Below, in pieces: positions 35,535-43,814 of a DNA stretch of 64,000 nucleotides. This stretch comes from Parapedobacter koreensis (GTDB lineage Bacteria > Bacteroidota > Bacteroidia > Sphingobacteriales > Sphingobacteriaceae). The DNA is taken from NCBI RefSeq assembly GCF_900109365.1, contig NZ_FNZR01000001.1, positions 558,001-622,000 on the forward strand, in the 5' to 3' direction. A program made the translations under genes and the position numbers. The notes under the pieces are model-generated. The model saw nothing but the letters and a program-made list of their open reading frames with translations, was not told the DNA's origin and did not search any database. Positions within the stretch are counted from its first letter, which is position 1. Each line of letters opens with the position of its first letter.

Positions 35535-38024
35535 TTAAAAAGTATAACCAACACCTACGAGAAAATTCCTTGGGGTACCCGGAAACAAACGATTGTAATC
35601 AAATCCACCAATCCAGTGTTCTTTGTTAAATACGTTGTTGAGGTTAAACGACAGGCGGAACTTATCAACGCTGTAATATGCGGCGGCATCCACAACCATA
35701 TAAGGAGGCAAACGCAGCCTGTTTGCACCGCTACCAAAGCGCTCGCCCGCGAAATTGCTGCCCAAACCGAATCCCAATCCGTTCAACGCCCGGTTAGAAA
35801 ATACATATTTTGCCCAAAAACCACCCTGTGTAACCGGGGCGTTGGGGAACACTTGGCCTACCTCTTCAGGATTGTCGCTCTCCGTGATCAAGGCTTTATT
35901 GTACGCAAAATTGGCGGTAACACTCAAATTGGCATTGATTTGCCCATACACGTCCAATTCTACGCCACGTGCACGTTCTTGGCCTATCGGCCTCAGCAGA
36001 TCAGGATTGTCCGCTGCTCCGGCATTCACTAATACATTGTTCTGGATAATCTGATAAATCGCCAGATTCATCACTAACCGTTTTTGCAGGAATTCCGTTT
36101 TTACCCCACCTTCAACCATGTTGCTGATCAGCGGATCAAACGGCCCGCCAAATCGTTGCGGATCACCAATGGTACCGGCTGATTGCGGCTGATAGCCTTC
36201 GGTGTAGGTAGCATATACGCTGATCGGCTCTATCGGTGTATAAACGAGCCCGAATCTCGGAAGCAGTGCGTTTTGCTCAACCCGCTCTTCATCCGCCATT
36301 TCATAATTCAACATATCGGAATAATATTCCTGCCGAAGGGCAATCAACGCATTGAATTTCCCCCATTTGATCTGTTCTTGAATATAGAAGCCGTTGAGGT
36401 AATACCGCGTTGGGGCCGATGGTGAACTGACGTTGACGTAATTCGCGATGTCGGTAATCGAATAATCCGGATTCTCCAGGTTAAAGTGAGGGACATTTGG
36501 CACCGGCATATTGTCTCGTATCAGGTACCGATCCCTATTTTCAGGTCTGTAAGCGCCCGATATGACCCCCGTCCCTTCCGCGTTCAGGTAGCCTCCGGCG
36601 TTGTAATTGGAATTTCCAACCGGTGATACCGCCGAAATGTGGTCATAACCCACCACGACTTTATGTTCCAGGGATCCCGTATTGAAATTTGTATTGATGT
36701 AGAGGTTGAGATTGTCTGTATAATTCTTGCCTACCCGGTGTATCGTCTGCATCTCCATCAATGTCGGTATTTCTACGCCATCGGCGTCTACCGCATAACG
36801 GTTTGATGTACGGTGTTCCTCCAGGTTCTCATTATACAGGTATTTCATGTAGGAGGCATTGAATGAAAGGTAGTCCGTAATTTTCCGCTGCAAGGAGAGT
36901 GTAGAATATAAATGATACTCTTTCTGGTAATCGCTTTCTTTTCCAATGGCAAATGAAATGGGCGTAGAATTGAGGTTTGTTCCCGCCGTGGCACCGAATA
37001 TCGCTTGCCCGCGATCCAAGCGGCCATTGGTACCCGAATAAACAATATCAAAATTTACCATCGTTTTATCGTCGGGAATGAACGATACGGAAGGAGCAAT
37101 GACCATATCCTGTGCATCTTGCAGGATGCGGAAAGACCCTGCATTCTGATAAGCCAGGTTGAGCCTGTACAAGAGTGTCTTCGTGTCATTCATGGGTCCA
37201 GTGAAATCGGTAGTAATGCGGTAGGTATTATAGCTACCTGTGGCAAAATTCACAGATTTCCGGGCTTCATCCAATGGTTTTTTGGTTACAGAGTTAATCG
37301 TTCCACCAGGGCTGGTATTGGCATATAAAGCCGAGGCAGGGCCTTTGATGACTTCGATACGCTCCATATTGGGCAATGACGACTGGTTCCATCCGGAACT
37401 CCCCATCCGCAACCCGTTGATGAGCCGGTTGCTGGTAGCAAATCCCCGAACAACGAAGCCATTATTGTTGTACGAGCTCTGGTTTACGCCACTGATGTTC
37501 TTAACGACCTCGTTGTTTTTAAATCCCTGCCTGTCTAGGATGACTTCCTTGGTCACATAGCTGATTGCTTGGGGGACCAACTTGATGGGTGTTTCCGTCC
37601 GGGTTCCGGAGAATGTCGAGGTATTTTTATATGAACTCTCTTTACGGCCCGTGATTTCTACTTCCTGTAGCTGCGTATTTGCAGCCGTTATCATAAAATC
37701 GACCGTTAATCGGTCATCACCGTTGAGCGCGACCGACTTTTCTGCCGTCCGGTAGCCAACGGACGATACCACCACCGTGTAGTTCCCAGCAGATAACCCG
37801 GTAAATTCGTACCGGCCATCATTGTCGGTACTGGCCTTTTTCCCGGTTCCCTCCAAGGTAAGGCTGACGTAGGGTACCGGGTTTCCATCTGCTGTCAGGA
37901 TTTGCCCCCTGATGGTTCCGGAACCCGTTTGTGCAATACCTTGTGCAAGCATAAATGCTACTAAAACGCAAGACAAAAACCATTTTTTCAACTGTCTTCT
38001 TAAGCAAATGTCATTTTGTTCCAT
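35535..38024 (-). CDS. TonB-dependent siderophore receptor
   Basis: 829 residues: signal peptide ending GIAQ after a charged start; CarboxypepD-regulatory-like domain (about 35-115, IRGQILTADGNPVPYVSLTLEG); plug (about 130-265, PQAISYVTKEVILDRQGFKN, GFVVRGFATSNRLINGLR, IEVIKGPASALYANTSPGGTINSVTKKP), and a barrel ending NFLVGVGYTF. The plug motifs match siderophore receptors (FhuE/FpvA class) rather than SusC proteins. No N-terminal signalling domain, so no FecIR relay. It heads an operon with PepSY and a small membrane protein and is divergent from an AraC regulator. Confidence 0.93.
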   Translation of the reverse strand: MEQNDICLRRQLKKWFLSCVLVAFMLAQGIAQTGSGTIRGQILTADGNPVPYVSLTLEGTGKKASTDNDGRYEFTGLSAGNYTVVVSSVGYRTAEKSVALNGDDRLTVDFMITAANTQLQEVEITGRKESSYKNTSTFSGTRTETPIKLVPQAISYVTKEVILDRQGFKNNEVVKNISGVNQSSYNNNGFVVRGFATSNRLINGLRMGSSGWNQSSLPNMERIEVIKGPASALYANTSPGGTINSVTKKPLDEARKSVNFATGSYNTYRITTDFTGPMNDTKTLLYRLNLAYQNAGSFRILQDAQDMVIAPSVSFIPDDKTMVNFDIVYSGTNGRLDRGQAIFGATAGTNLNSTPISFAIGKESDYQKEYHLYSTLSLQRKITDYLSFNASYMKYLYNENLEEHRTSNRYAVDADGVEIPTLMEMQTIHRVGKNYTDNLNLYINTNFNTGSLEHKVVVGYDHISAVSPVGNSNYNAGGYLNAEGTGVISGAYRPENRDRYLIRDNMPVPNVPHFNLENPDYSITDIANYVNVSSPSAPTRYYLNGFYIQEQIKWGKFNALIALRQEYYSDMLNYEMADEERVEQNALLPRFGLVYTPIEPISVYATYTEGYQPQSAGTIGDPQRFGGPFDPLISNMVEGGVKTEFLQKRLVMNLAIYQIIQNNVLVNAGAADNPDLLRPIGQERARGVELDVYGQINANLSVTANFAYNKALITESDNPEEVGQVFPNAPVTQGGFWAKYVFSNRALNGLGFGLGSNFAGERFGSGANRLRLPPYMVVDAAAYYSVDKFRLSFNLNNVFNKEHWIGGFDYNRLFPGTPRNFLVGVGYTF

Positions 38025-38058
38025 ATTTTTTTAATCATTTAATATTAAATTAATACTC

Positions 38059-38095
38059 TATTTAGACTTATTCAAAATAATTGCGCAAATTTGCG
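38059..38095. promoter_or_regulatory. Candidate iron box and 12-bp palindrome between receptor and AraC regulator
   Basis: TATTTAGA (38059-38066) and TCAAAATA (38072-38079) form an inverted repeat with one mismatch around 5 bp, close to Fur-type boxes before Bacteroidota siderophore receptors. Five bp further lies the perfect palindrome CGCAAATTTGCG (38084-38095), a possible second operator for the divergent AraC protein. Both sit between the two start codons (38024 and 38157). Confidence 0.45.
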
Positions 38096-38156
38096 GCATA
38101 TCCAAGCTATGCGTTAACGCCATAAGGATTAAAATAAACGTCTAACGGATTTTCTC

Positions 38157-39101
38157 ATGCAGGTAAACATCATCGACCTTAATAACAATAGCGTTTTATT
38201 CGAAAAAGAATATCCGGCAAACTTTGCTTCCGAAAGAGGCTTGCAGGAGTCTGATACTCGCTTTAGCGGAGCGACAGGCGAGATTAGGCTGGCAGAATAT
38301 TGGTTTGAAGGCATGCATATCATGGAGACAGACCTACTCCAAGCAGCGCCTTCAAACGTAAAGATTCAAGCCGACGTACCTGTATATACGCTGATGTGCT
38401 GTATGGAGGGCAGCATCAGTGGCCGGATACCTGGCCAACAGGGAAGAGATTTTGCGTTGAATGCTCAACAAGGCACTTTCCTTGCATTCCCGACTTACGC
38501 CGTGGAAATAGGGCTTTTGGAACCGGCAAAAATCGTATGTGTCCGATTAACGGAAGCGTCTTATGGGCGGTTGATCCTCATGAAAAACCAGGGTTCACCA
38601 CCCAGCGGTGTACCGATCATTGAACTCATACCTGCCATGCAAATCATACTCAATTCGCTGGTGGCCTGCCAGTACGCTGGGGCCGTTAAGCGCATATTTA
38701 TGGAGGCTAAAACCCTCGAACTGGTAGCCCTTTTATTAGCACGGCAATGCCCGATCATCGCACGACAGCTTACCTCCCTCCCAAAAAATGACATGAAAAG
38801 CATCCACCTCGCCCAGCAACTCATCGAGCAGAATATCCGTAAACCCTATTCCATATTGGAACTGGCCCACAAAGTCGGTCTTAATGATTTCAAGCTGAAA
38901 AAAGGATTTAAACAAGTATTAGGCACCACGGTATTTGGATATCTATATAATATCCGTATGGAAAAGGCCTGGCAACTATTGGCGGACGAGAAACGGATGG
39001 TAAACGATGTGGCTTACGAAGTGGGTTATAAAAACACGCACCATTTCAGTGCAGCTTTCAAAAAGAAATATGGGATTCTGCCCAGCCAGATCAATAAATA
39101 A
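38157..39101 (+). CDS. AraC-family regulator, probably of the divergent siderophore receptor
   Basis: 314 residues with a ligand-binding N-terminal half (about 1-200) and the double helix-turn-helix at about 210-314 (IRKPYSILELAHKVGLNDFKLKKGFKQVLGTTVFGYLYNIRMEKAWQLL and VNDVAYEVGYKNTHHFSAAFKKKYGILPSQ). The N-terminal part resembles PchR-type regulators, which sense intracellular ferric siderophore and switch on their receptor. Divergent from the receptor with 132 bp between starts, which supports that role. It ends 8 bp before the convergent aldolase stop. Confidence 0.9.
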   Translation: MQVNIIDLNNNSVLFEKEYPANFASERGLQESDTRFSGATGEIRLAEYWFEGMHIMETDLLQAAPSNVKIQADVPVYTLMCCMEGSISGRIPGQQGRDFALNAQQGTFLAFPTYAVEIGLLEPAKIVCVRLTEASYGRLILMKNQGSPPSGVPIIELIPAMQIILNSLVACQYAGAVKRIFMEAKTLELVALLLARQCPIIARQLTSLPKNDMKSIHLAQQLIEQNIRKPYSILELAHKVGLNDFKLKKGFKQVLGTTVFGYLYNIRMEKAWQLLADEKRMVNDVAYEVGYKNTHHFSAAFKKKYGILPSQINK

Positions 39102-39109
39102 GGCGTAAA

Positions 39110-39757
39110 TTAAAAGTGCTTGCCTACCCAACCCATCAGCTCACGGCTTCGTTGTACCAACCAATCATAGCCTACGGCATCTGTCGGCTTAGCAAACAGC
39201 TTCGACCCCAATCCCACGGCACTCACACCCGCCTCAAACCACCCGGAAATGCTCTCCGCTGTCGGATTCACACCGCCTGTTGGCATAAACCGCATGGCAG
39301 GGAACAATGGCCTAATCCCTTTGAGAAATCCGGTACCCAGGGTGTCGCCGGGGAAAAGTTTCACCAATGGGGCCCCCAGATCTTCAGCTAAGCTGATTTC
39401 TGTCGGCGTCATACAGCCCGGTACCCAAAGGATATCCCGGTCTAGCGTCACTTCGGCGATTTCGGCCTTGACAACAGGGCTAACGATAAACGTAGCCCCC
39501 ATTTCAATGTAAGCGGTAGCCATGGCCGCAGTCTTGATCGTACCGATGCCGAGCAGTAAATCTGGCCAATACTCACGCTGGTAAGCGAGCAGTTTTGAAA
39601 AATTTTCCGGCGCATTATCACCCCGGTTTACAAACTCAAAAACACGGATCCCCCCTTGGTAGCAGGCGTTCACCACTTCCGTACAGGTCTGGATATCATC
39701 GTTGTAATATACCGGCAGCACCGGATAGCTGAGAATATGTTTGAGTGTATTTTTCAT
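39110..39757 (-). CDS. eda: KDPG/KHG aldolase
   Basis: 215-residue class I aldolase that splits 2-keto-3-deoxy-6-phosphogluconate into pyruvate and glyceraldehyde 3-phosphate, the last Entner-Doudoroff step. The Schiff-base lysine is K133 (APLVKLFPGD), the same position as in the E. coli enzyme, and the catalytic glutamate E41 lies in RVFEFVNRG. The pattern GIGTI (strand 3) and PTGGVNP (phosphate loop) are also present. It follows kdgK with a 129-bp gap carrying alternative hairpins. Together with kdgK it would process KDG imported from the periplasm. Confidence 0.95.
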   Translation of the reverse strand: MKNTLKHILSYPVLPVYYNDDIQTCTEVVNACYQGGIRVFEFVNRGDNAPENFSKLLAYQREYWPDLLLGIGTIKTAAMATAYIEMGATFIVSPVVKAEIAEVTLDRDILWVPGCMTPTEISLAEDLGAPLVKLFPGDTLGTGFLKGIRPLFPAMRFMPTGGVNPTAESISGWFEAGVSAVGLGSKLFAKPTDAVGYDWLVQRSRELMGWVGKHF

Positions 39758-39790
39758 CAGAATAATTTGTTTTTATCGGCGATGAAGCTT

Positions 39791-39831
39791 GCATGAATTA
39801 TTCATGTTCTTTTTTGATTGGCAATTCATGC
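39791..39831 (-). repeat. Overlapping inverted repeats between kdgK and eda (possible alternative hairpins)
   Basis: GCATGAATT (39791-39799) can pair with ATTCATG (39800-39806) as a tight hairpin or with AATTCATGC (39823-39831) over a 23-nt loop. The two pairings exclude each other. In the minus-strand mRNA this lies 34 nt before the eda start. A T-rich stretch (39807-39816) lies between the arms. It could tune eda relative to kdgK. Confidence 0.45.
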
Positions 39832-39886
39832 AGGTTTCATTTGTATTAAGATATGAGATACGAGACTTTCGGGCTACCAGCCCTCC

Positions 39887-40879
39887 CTACAGGTTACCAT
39901 TGCCAAAGTCGCCTTTGACAAACAATTTCTTAAATCCCGCTGCCGTGGCTGTATCAATGATATCCTGCCCATCTTTATCATTCACCAACGCATAAATCAA
40001 GCCAGCCATGAAGGCATCGCCGCTGCCGATACGATCGACCACGTTGTTTGTTTCATTGATGGATGAGATGTAGTCCGCTTCCCGTGTATGGTACGTACCA
40101 TACAGCAGGTTGTGCGTTGCCGAGTCCATGAAGCGGAAGGTATAAGCAACGTGCTTGCATCGGGGCAACAGTTCGAACACCTCCTGGGCGGAGTCCTTGG
40201 CATGTTCAAAATACACTTCAGAAGGGGTATCCCTCGTCAGCGTTTCCAGTACGGAGCTACCCACCATTTTATTCGCGGCCCAAATGTTGCCCATCACGAC
40301 GTCACAATACTGAAGCAACGACGGCATAACCTCAATGGGTTGCTGCCCGTAGTTCCACAACTTATTGCGGTAGTTAAGGTCAACAGATACGACCAACCCC
40401 TTGCGATATGCCACTTCCAGCGCTTCCTGGCAAACAGCCGCCAATGGCGCACTCAATGCAGGAGTGAGGGCACTCCAATGCAGCCAAGTATAATCTGCCA
40501 GCATCGTTTCCCAATCGATTTCTCCGGGCTGCAATTGGCTAAAGGTTGAATATTTTCTGTCATACACCACGTCACCCTTACTGAGGCCGTTAGCGGACAA
40601 TAAAAAATAGAGACCCAGCCGATCCCCTTCGAACAATGTAGTCGATACATCGACACCGAGATCTTTCAGGGCAGATAACGCCTGCCAAGCCAGTTCATTG
40701 TCCGGTACTCGGCTCAGGTAGCTACACGCAATGCCCAACTGCCCTAATGATGCCGCTACGTTGGCTTCAGAACCACCCGGGAAAACCACCACCTGGCTGT
40801 TTTCCCCCAAAAATGAAGATCCCGATGAGCTCAACCTCAATAGCAATTCCCCGAATGAAAGTATCTTGTGTTTAGTCAT
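39887..40879 (-). CDS. kdgK: PfkB-family sugar kinase, probably 2-dehydro-3-deoxygluconokinase
   Basis: 330-residue ribokinase-like enzyme. N-terminal FGELLLRLSSSG and FPGGSEANVAASLGQLG match KDG kinases, VVSVDLNYRNKLWN is a substrate-side block common in KdgK, and DRIGSGDAFMAGLIYAL is the PfkB signature with the catalytic Asp in GSGD. It phosphorylates 2-keto-3-deoxygluconate to KDPG, which eda (immediately downstream) cleaves. The pair is standard for hexuronate and sugar-acid use in Bacteroidota. No repeat promoter is seen near it, so it appears to be expressed independently of the left-hand cluster. Confidence 0.9.
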   Translation of the reverse strand: MTKHKILSFGELLLRLSSSGSSFLGENSQVVVFPGGSEANVAASLGQLGIACSYLSRVPDNELAWQALSALKDLGVDVSTTLFEGDRLGLYFLLSANGLSKGDVVYDRKYSTFSQLQPGEIDWETMLADYTWLHWSALTPALSAPLAAVCQEALEVAYRKGLVVSVDLNYRNKLWNYGQQPIEVMPSLLQYCDVVMGNIWAANKMVGSSVLETLTRDTPSEVYFEHAKDSAQEVFELLPRCKHVAYTFRFMDSATHNLLYGTYHTREADYISSINETNNVVDRIGSGDAFMAGLIYALVNDKDGQDIIDTATAAGFKKLFVKGDFGNGNL

Positions 40880-40963
40880 GGCGTGCTAAAATAAGGATTT
40901 TTGAGATATTAGACAACAGGCATTAAACAGGGAAGCGTCGGATCCGATCTTTTATCTCAAATC

Positions 40964-42148
40964 TCATATTTTATTCAGCGCTTGCTCAAAATCCCCAATC
41001 AAATCTTCCACATGCTCAATGCCTACCGAGATGCGCAACATACCATCATTGATGCCTGCCTTCAGTTTTTGCTCCGGCGAGTGGTGCATGCCCCACATGC
41101 TTGCCGGATGCACCACAAGGGATTCTACGCCACCCAGGCTTGCCGCATTGGCAAAGAGCCGTAGGTTATTTAATACCGTTTGCGCACGGGCGAATTGCTC
41201 CTGCTCATCCTGGCCCGCTATTTCCACGCAAAGCATTCCCGTGAAGCCTTTCATTTGTCGCCGGGCTAATTCATACTGCGGGTGCGAGGGCAGGCCGCAG
41301 TAAAGTACACGCCTGATAAGTGGATGGGCTTCAAACCATTGGGCGAGCGCCAATGCATTTGTATTGATTTGGTTGACACGAAGTGACAGCGTGCGCAATC
41401 CCCGCAACAACAGCCAAGCATCAAAAGGCGCTAAGGAACCGCCCAATGAAAGCAATTTCTTCCATGCCTTATTCACCGCCTCCAATGTGCCACAGATAAC
41501 GCCTGCGGTCAAATCACTGTGACCACCTAAGTACTTGGTAGCACTGTGCACAATGATATCAATGCCAAAATCGCCGGGCCGTTGGTTGATGGGACTTGCA
41601 AATGTATTGTCACAAACCGTAGTAATGCCCTTTTTCCTTGCCACCGCACCCACATAGGCCAGATCCGTGATGGCCAGATTGGGATTGGAAGGCGTTTCAA
41701 GGTAAATCAGCGTGGTATTGTGCTGTATGGCAGCTTCAAGCGAGGCATTATCCCCCTGATCAAAATAAGACACTTCGATGCCGAATTGTGGCAACACTTC
41801 TTTCAGCAATACACTTGCCGCCGAATAGTGCGATTGCTGCGCTACCACGTGATCACCTGCTTTCACTACGGATAATACAGCGGTGCTGACAGCGGCCATT
41901 CCAGTAGCCGTCAGCAGGGCAGCTTCTGTGCCTTCCAACTTGGCCACCAGTTCTGCAGTCTGGCTGCTTACCGGATTGCCATGGCGATGGTAAAAATAAG
42001 GATGGCGTGCCATTGTAGCCGTCTTAAGGTATTCCTCCGGATTGTCATCAGCAAAATAGGTGGCGGTTTGATATATGGGGGGAATGACTGAACGGGTTTC
42101 ATTAAAGGCCTTCCCTGAATGGATTAAATCCGTTTCAATATGACTCAT
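40964..42148 (-). CDS. Cys/Met-metabolism PLP enzyme (cystathionine gamma-synthase/-lyase or methionine gamma-lyase)
   Basis: 394-residue gamma-family PLP enzyme. The internal aldimine lysine lies in HSATKYLGGHSD; the phosphate-binding block TATGMAAVSTAVLSV and the ETPSNPNL and CDNTFASP motifs are intact. The reaction type (synthase, gamma-lyase or beta-lyase) cannot be fixed by reading; the typical methionine gamma-lyase active-site Cys is not evident at its usual place. It lies 84 bp upstream of kdgK on the same strand, but with unrelated function and its own gap, so co-regulation is uncertain. Confidence 0.88.
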   Translation of the reverse strand: MSHIETDLIHSGKAFNETRSVIPPIYQTATYFADDNPEEYLKTATMARHPYFYHRHGNPVSSQTAELVAKLEGTEAALLTATGMAAVSTAVLSVVKAGDHVVAQQSHYSAASVLLKEVLPQFGIEVSYFDQGDNASLEAAIQHNTTLIYLETPSNPNLAITDLAYVGAVARKKGITTVCDNTFASPINQRPGDFGIDIIVHSATKYLGGHSDLTAGVICGTLEAVNKAWKKLLSLGGSLAPFDAWLLLRGLRTLSLRVNQINTNALALAQWFEAHPLIRRVLYCGLPSHPQYELARRQMKGFTGMLCVEIAGQDEQEQFARAQTVLNNLRLFANAASLGGVESLVVHPASMWGMHHSPEQKLKAGINDGMLRISVGIEHVEDLIGDFEQALNKI

Positions 42149-42601
42149 ACTGCATGTGATTTTGTCCGGCTAAGGTAAGGAGATGCGATGGCAAATACAA
42201 CGCGCGACTTGCTAACTTTATAGCATTACACGGACAATACCCAAAAAAAATCCATCTAAGTGATTTTTTAACTGATTTAAGACAAAAAATTAGGAAAAAT
42301 AATTTTAAATAATTATCTTTAGCGCATCAAAAGAACCAAAAGCATAAGGCCGCATGCCATTTATTGACAAACCGATAGTTTAGGCTATTGGAATTGTATT
42401 ATTAAACGTATTTAAAATTCTATGTGTGCAGAACCCAGGCGCAGGTTCTCGACGCCAGTCGGGGCCTGCCGCCAATGGGGTGTCTTTATTATCCCTGATG
42501 ACCTCAGGTTGTCGCATCTACCCCCGTATATTGTCATATCTACCCATTTTTATCCACGAACCCACCCCTTATGTTTGTACAATGAATAAACTACTGCACA
42601 A
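42149..42601. other. Intergenic region between the PLP enzyme and GNAT genes
   Basis: 453 bp with no convincing gene. The left part is AT-rich and includes TATCTTTA (42314-42321), one base from TAnnTTTG, on the plus strand; the implied leader to the GNAT start would be near 270 nt. A GC-rich patch at about 42435-42474 can fold as GGCGCAGG with CCTG-C-CGCC. A short frame of 14 codons beginning at 42582 overlaps the GNAT start and is probably not a gene. Confidence 0.4.
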
Positions 42602-43111
42602 ATGCTGTTTATTGTCGATAGGATAATACAAATCCTTAACTCCGTCCGCATCGAAAGCAGCGACGATCACCACGTGCTTTCCGGCAACGGTGTAGTGTTA
42701 AAGGTATTGACCCATACTGATGTTAAGGCATTCTTTGGCTTGCATAGGGAAGCCACGGGTGATGAACATTTTCAGAATCATCCTATCCAACCGGAGGATA
42801 CGCCTGAAAGTTTCACCCAACGTATTGTCTCAGCCTGTGAGATGGTATGGACTATCCGCTTAGGGAGCTGCCCCGATACCATTATCGGCGATTGCGCATT
42901 ACGTTATGGCAACAAACGGGACGATAGCTTAGTCGTTGAAGGTTCCATTACCCCCTCCTATCGGGGCCAAGGTATCATGGCCGCCGCATTCTCATTGGTC
43001 GCACGTTTTGTAAAAAACAACTATGATACGACCGCGCTAACGTTCACGTCAACAACCATTACAGTGGTATCCCAGACTCAACAGACCATCTCCTTGAAAA
43101 AACGCGTATAA
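42602..43111 (+). CDS. GNAT-family N-acetyltransferase-like protein, C-terminus atypical
   Basis: 169 residues. The central part fits GNAT fold enzymes: LKVLTHTDVKAFFGLHRE (strand 1/helix 1), IGDCALRYGNK (strand 3), VEGSITPSYRGQGIMAAAFSLVARF (motif A, acetyl-CoA binding with R/QxxGxG/A as YRGQGI). The usual end (N..A..LLEKLGF) is missing; the last 25 residues are a Thr/Gln/Val-rich run, while another frame at the same place would give a DHLLEKTRI-like end. It may be a frameshifted copy. Start uncertain. Followed by the palindromic region at 43121-43190. Confidence 0.55.
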   Translation: MLFIVDRIIQILNSVRIESSDDHHVLSGNGVVLKVLTHTDVKAFFGLHREATGDEHFQNHPIQPEDTPESFTQRIVSACEMVWTIRLGSCPDTIIGDCALRYGNKRDDSLVVEGSITPSYRGQGIMAAAFSLVARFVKNNYDTTALTFTSTTITVVSQTQQTISLKKRV

Positions 43112-43120
43112 ACATTTGTT

Positions 43121-43190
43121 AATATTTTTAGTAAAAATTAGAGATTGTTTGGCCAAACAAAACTAAGTTATTATTTTTACTAAAAATATT
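43121..43190. repeat. Nested palindromes: paired 20-bp arms around a 16-bp palindrome
   Basis: Arms 43121-43140 and 43171-43190 are inverted copies with 19 of 20 bases matching. Each arm itself contains a near-perfect palindrome ATTTTTA-G/C-TAAAAAT (43124-43138 and 43173-43187). Between them lies the perfect palindrome TTGTTTGGCCAAACAA (43145-43160). The region ends 8 bp before the 2H phosphoesterase start. It could be a double operator for a dimeric repressor or a large cruciform. Confidence 0.6.
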
Positions 43191-43197
43191 AGACATC

Positions 43198-43812
43198 ATG
43201 GTTACCGAACTTCCTTATCCTTTAGGATACCATTTACAGGAGTATCTGCTGATTATCGAGCCCATTGATCAAGCGCAAAAACAAATACAAGCGTTTAAGC
43301 GATATTTTATAAAAAATCATCGTTATCACAATGCGATTGTTTCAAGAGGCCACATTACACTAATGAGGTTTCTTCAACATGAACACGTAGAGCAACGTAT
43401 CGTCCAAAAGCTTCAGCAGCTTGCCAATTCAATACAGCCTTTTGAGGTTGAGCTGCAAAATTTCGGTAGTTTCGGACATACCTTATTCATCGATGTCAAA
43501 TCAGCCGATCCAATCCTTCAACTCGTAGCCACCCATAAACAAGAACTCCGGCCTTTGTTGAGTGGAGCCAAACATCTTGCCCCATATTTTGCTGCCAAAC
43601 CTCATATAACGATTGCACGCAACCTCACGCCTGCTCAGCATGAAATAATATGGCCCATTTGGAAAAGGACACGCTACCATGATACATTCAGGGCAAACAA
43701 CATGGTGTTATTAAAACGCGCAGCAGGTATCCAATCCCGCTATGCCGTCGTTCGAAAATTTGATTTCTTGGGTTTGCTCCCGCCGTTTATCCAAGGGAAA
43801 TTATTTGCCTGA
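43198..43812 (+). CDS. 2H phosphoesterase / 2'-5' RNA ligase-like protein
   Basis: 204 residues with the two HxT/S motifs of the 2H superfamily: HITL (in RGHITLMRF, about residue 58) and HITI (in KPHITIARN, about 137), each in a repeated alpha-beta unit. Members cleave cyclic phosphodiesters or repair RNA ends; the exact substrate is unknown. Preceded by the palindromic region, which may control it. Convergent with the ECF sigma factor gene, 2 bp between stops. Confidence 0.85.
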   Translation: MVTELPYPLGYHLQEYLLIIEPIDQAQKQIQAFKRYFIKNHRYHNAIVSRGHITLMRFLQHEHVEQRIVQKLQQLANSIQPFEVELQNFGSFGHTLFIDVKSADPILQLVATHKQELRPLLSGAKHLAPYFAAKPHITIARNLTPAQHEIIWPIWKRTRYHDTFRANNMVLLKRAAGIQSRYAVVRKFDFLGLLPPFIQGKLFA

Positions 43813-43814
43813 AA

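Noticed and set aside
42435-42474. tRNA-like GC-rich patch (GGTTCTCGACGCC)
   Set aside because: No acceptor stem, anticodon arm or proper T-loop could be placed.
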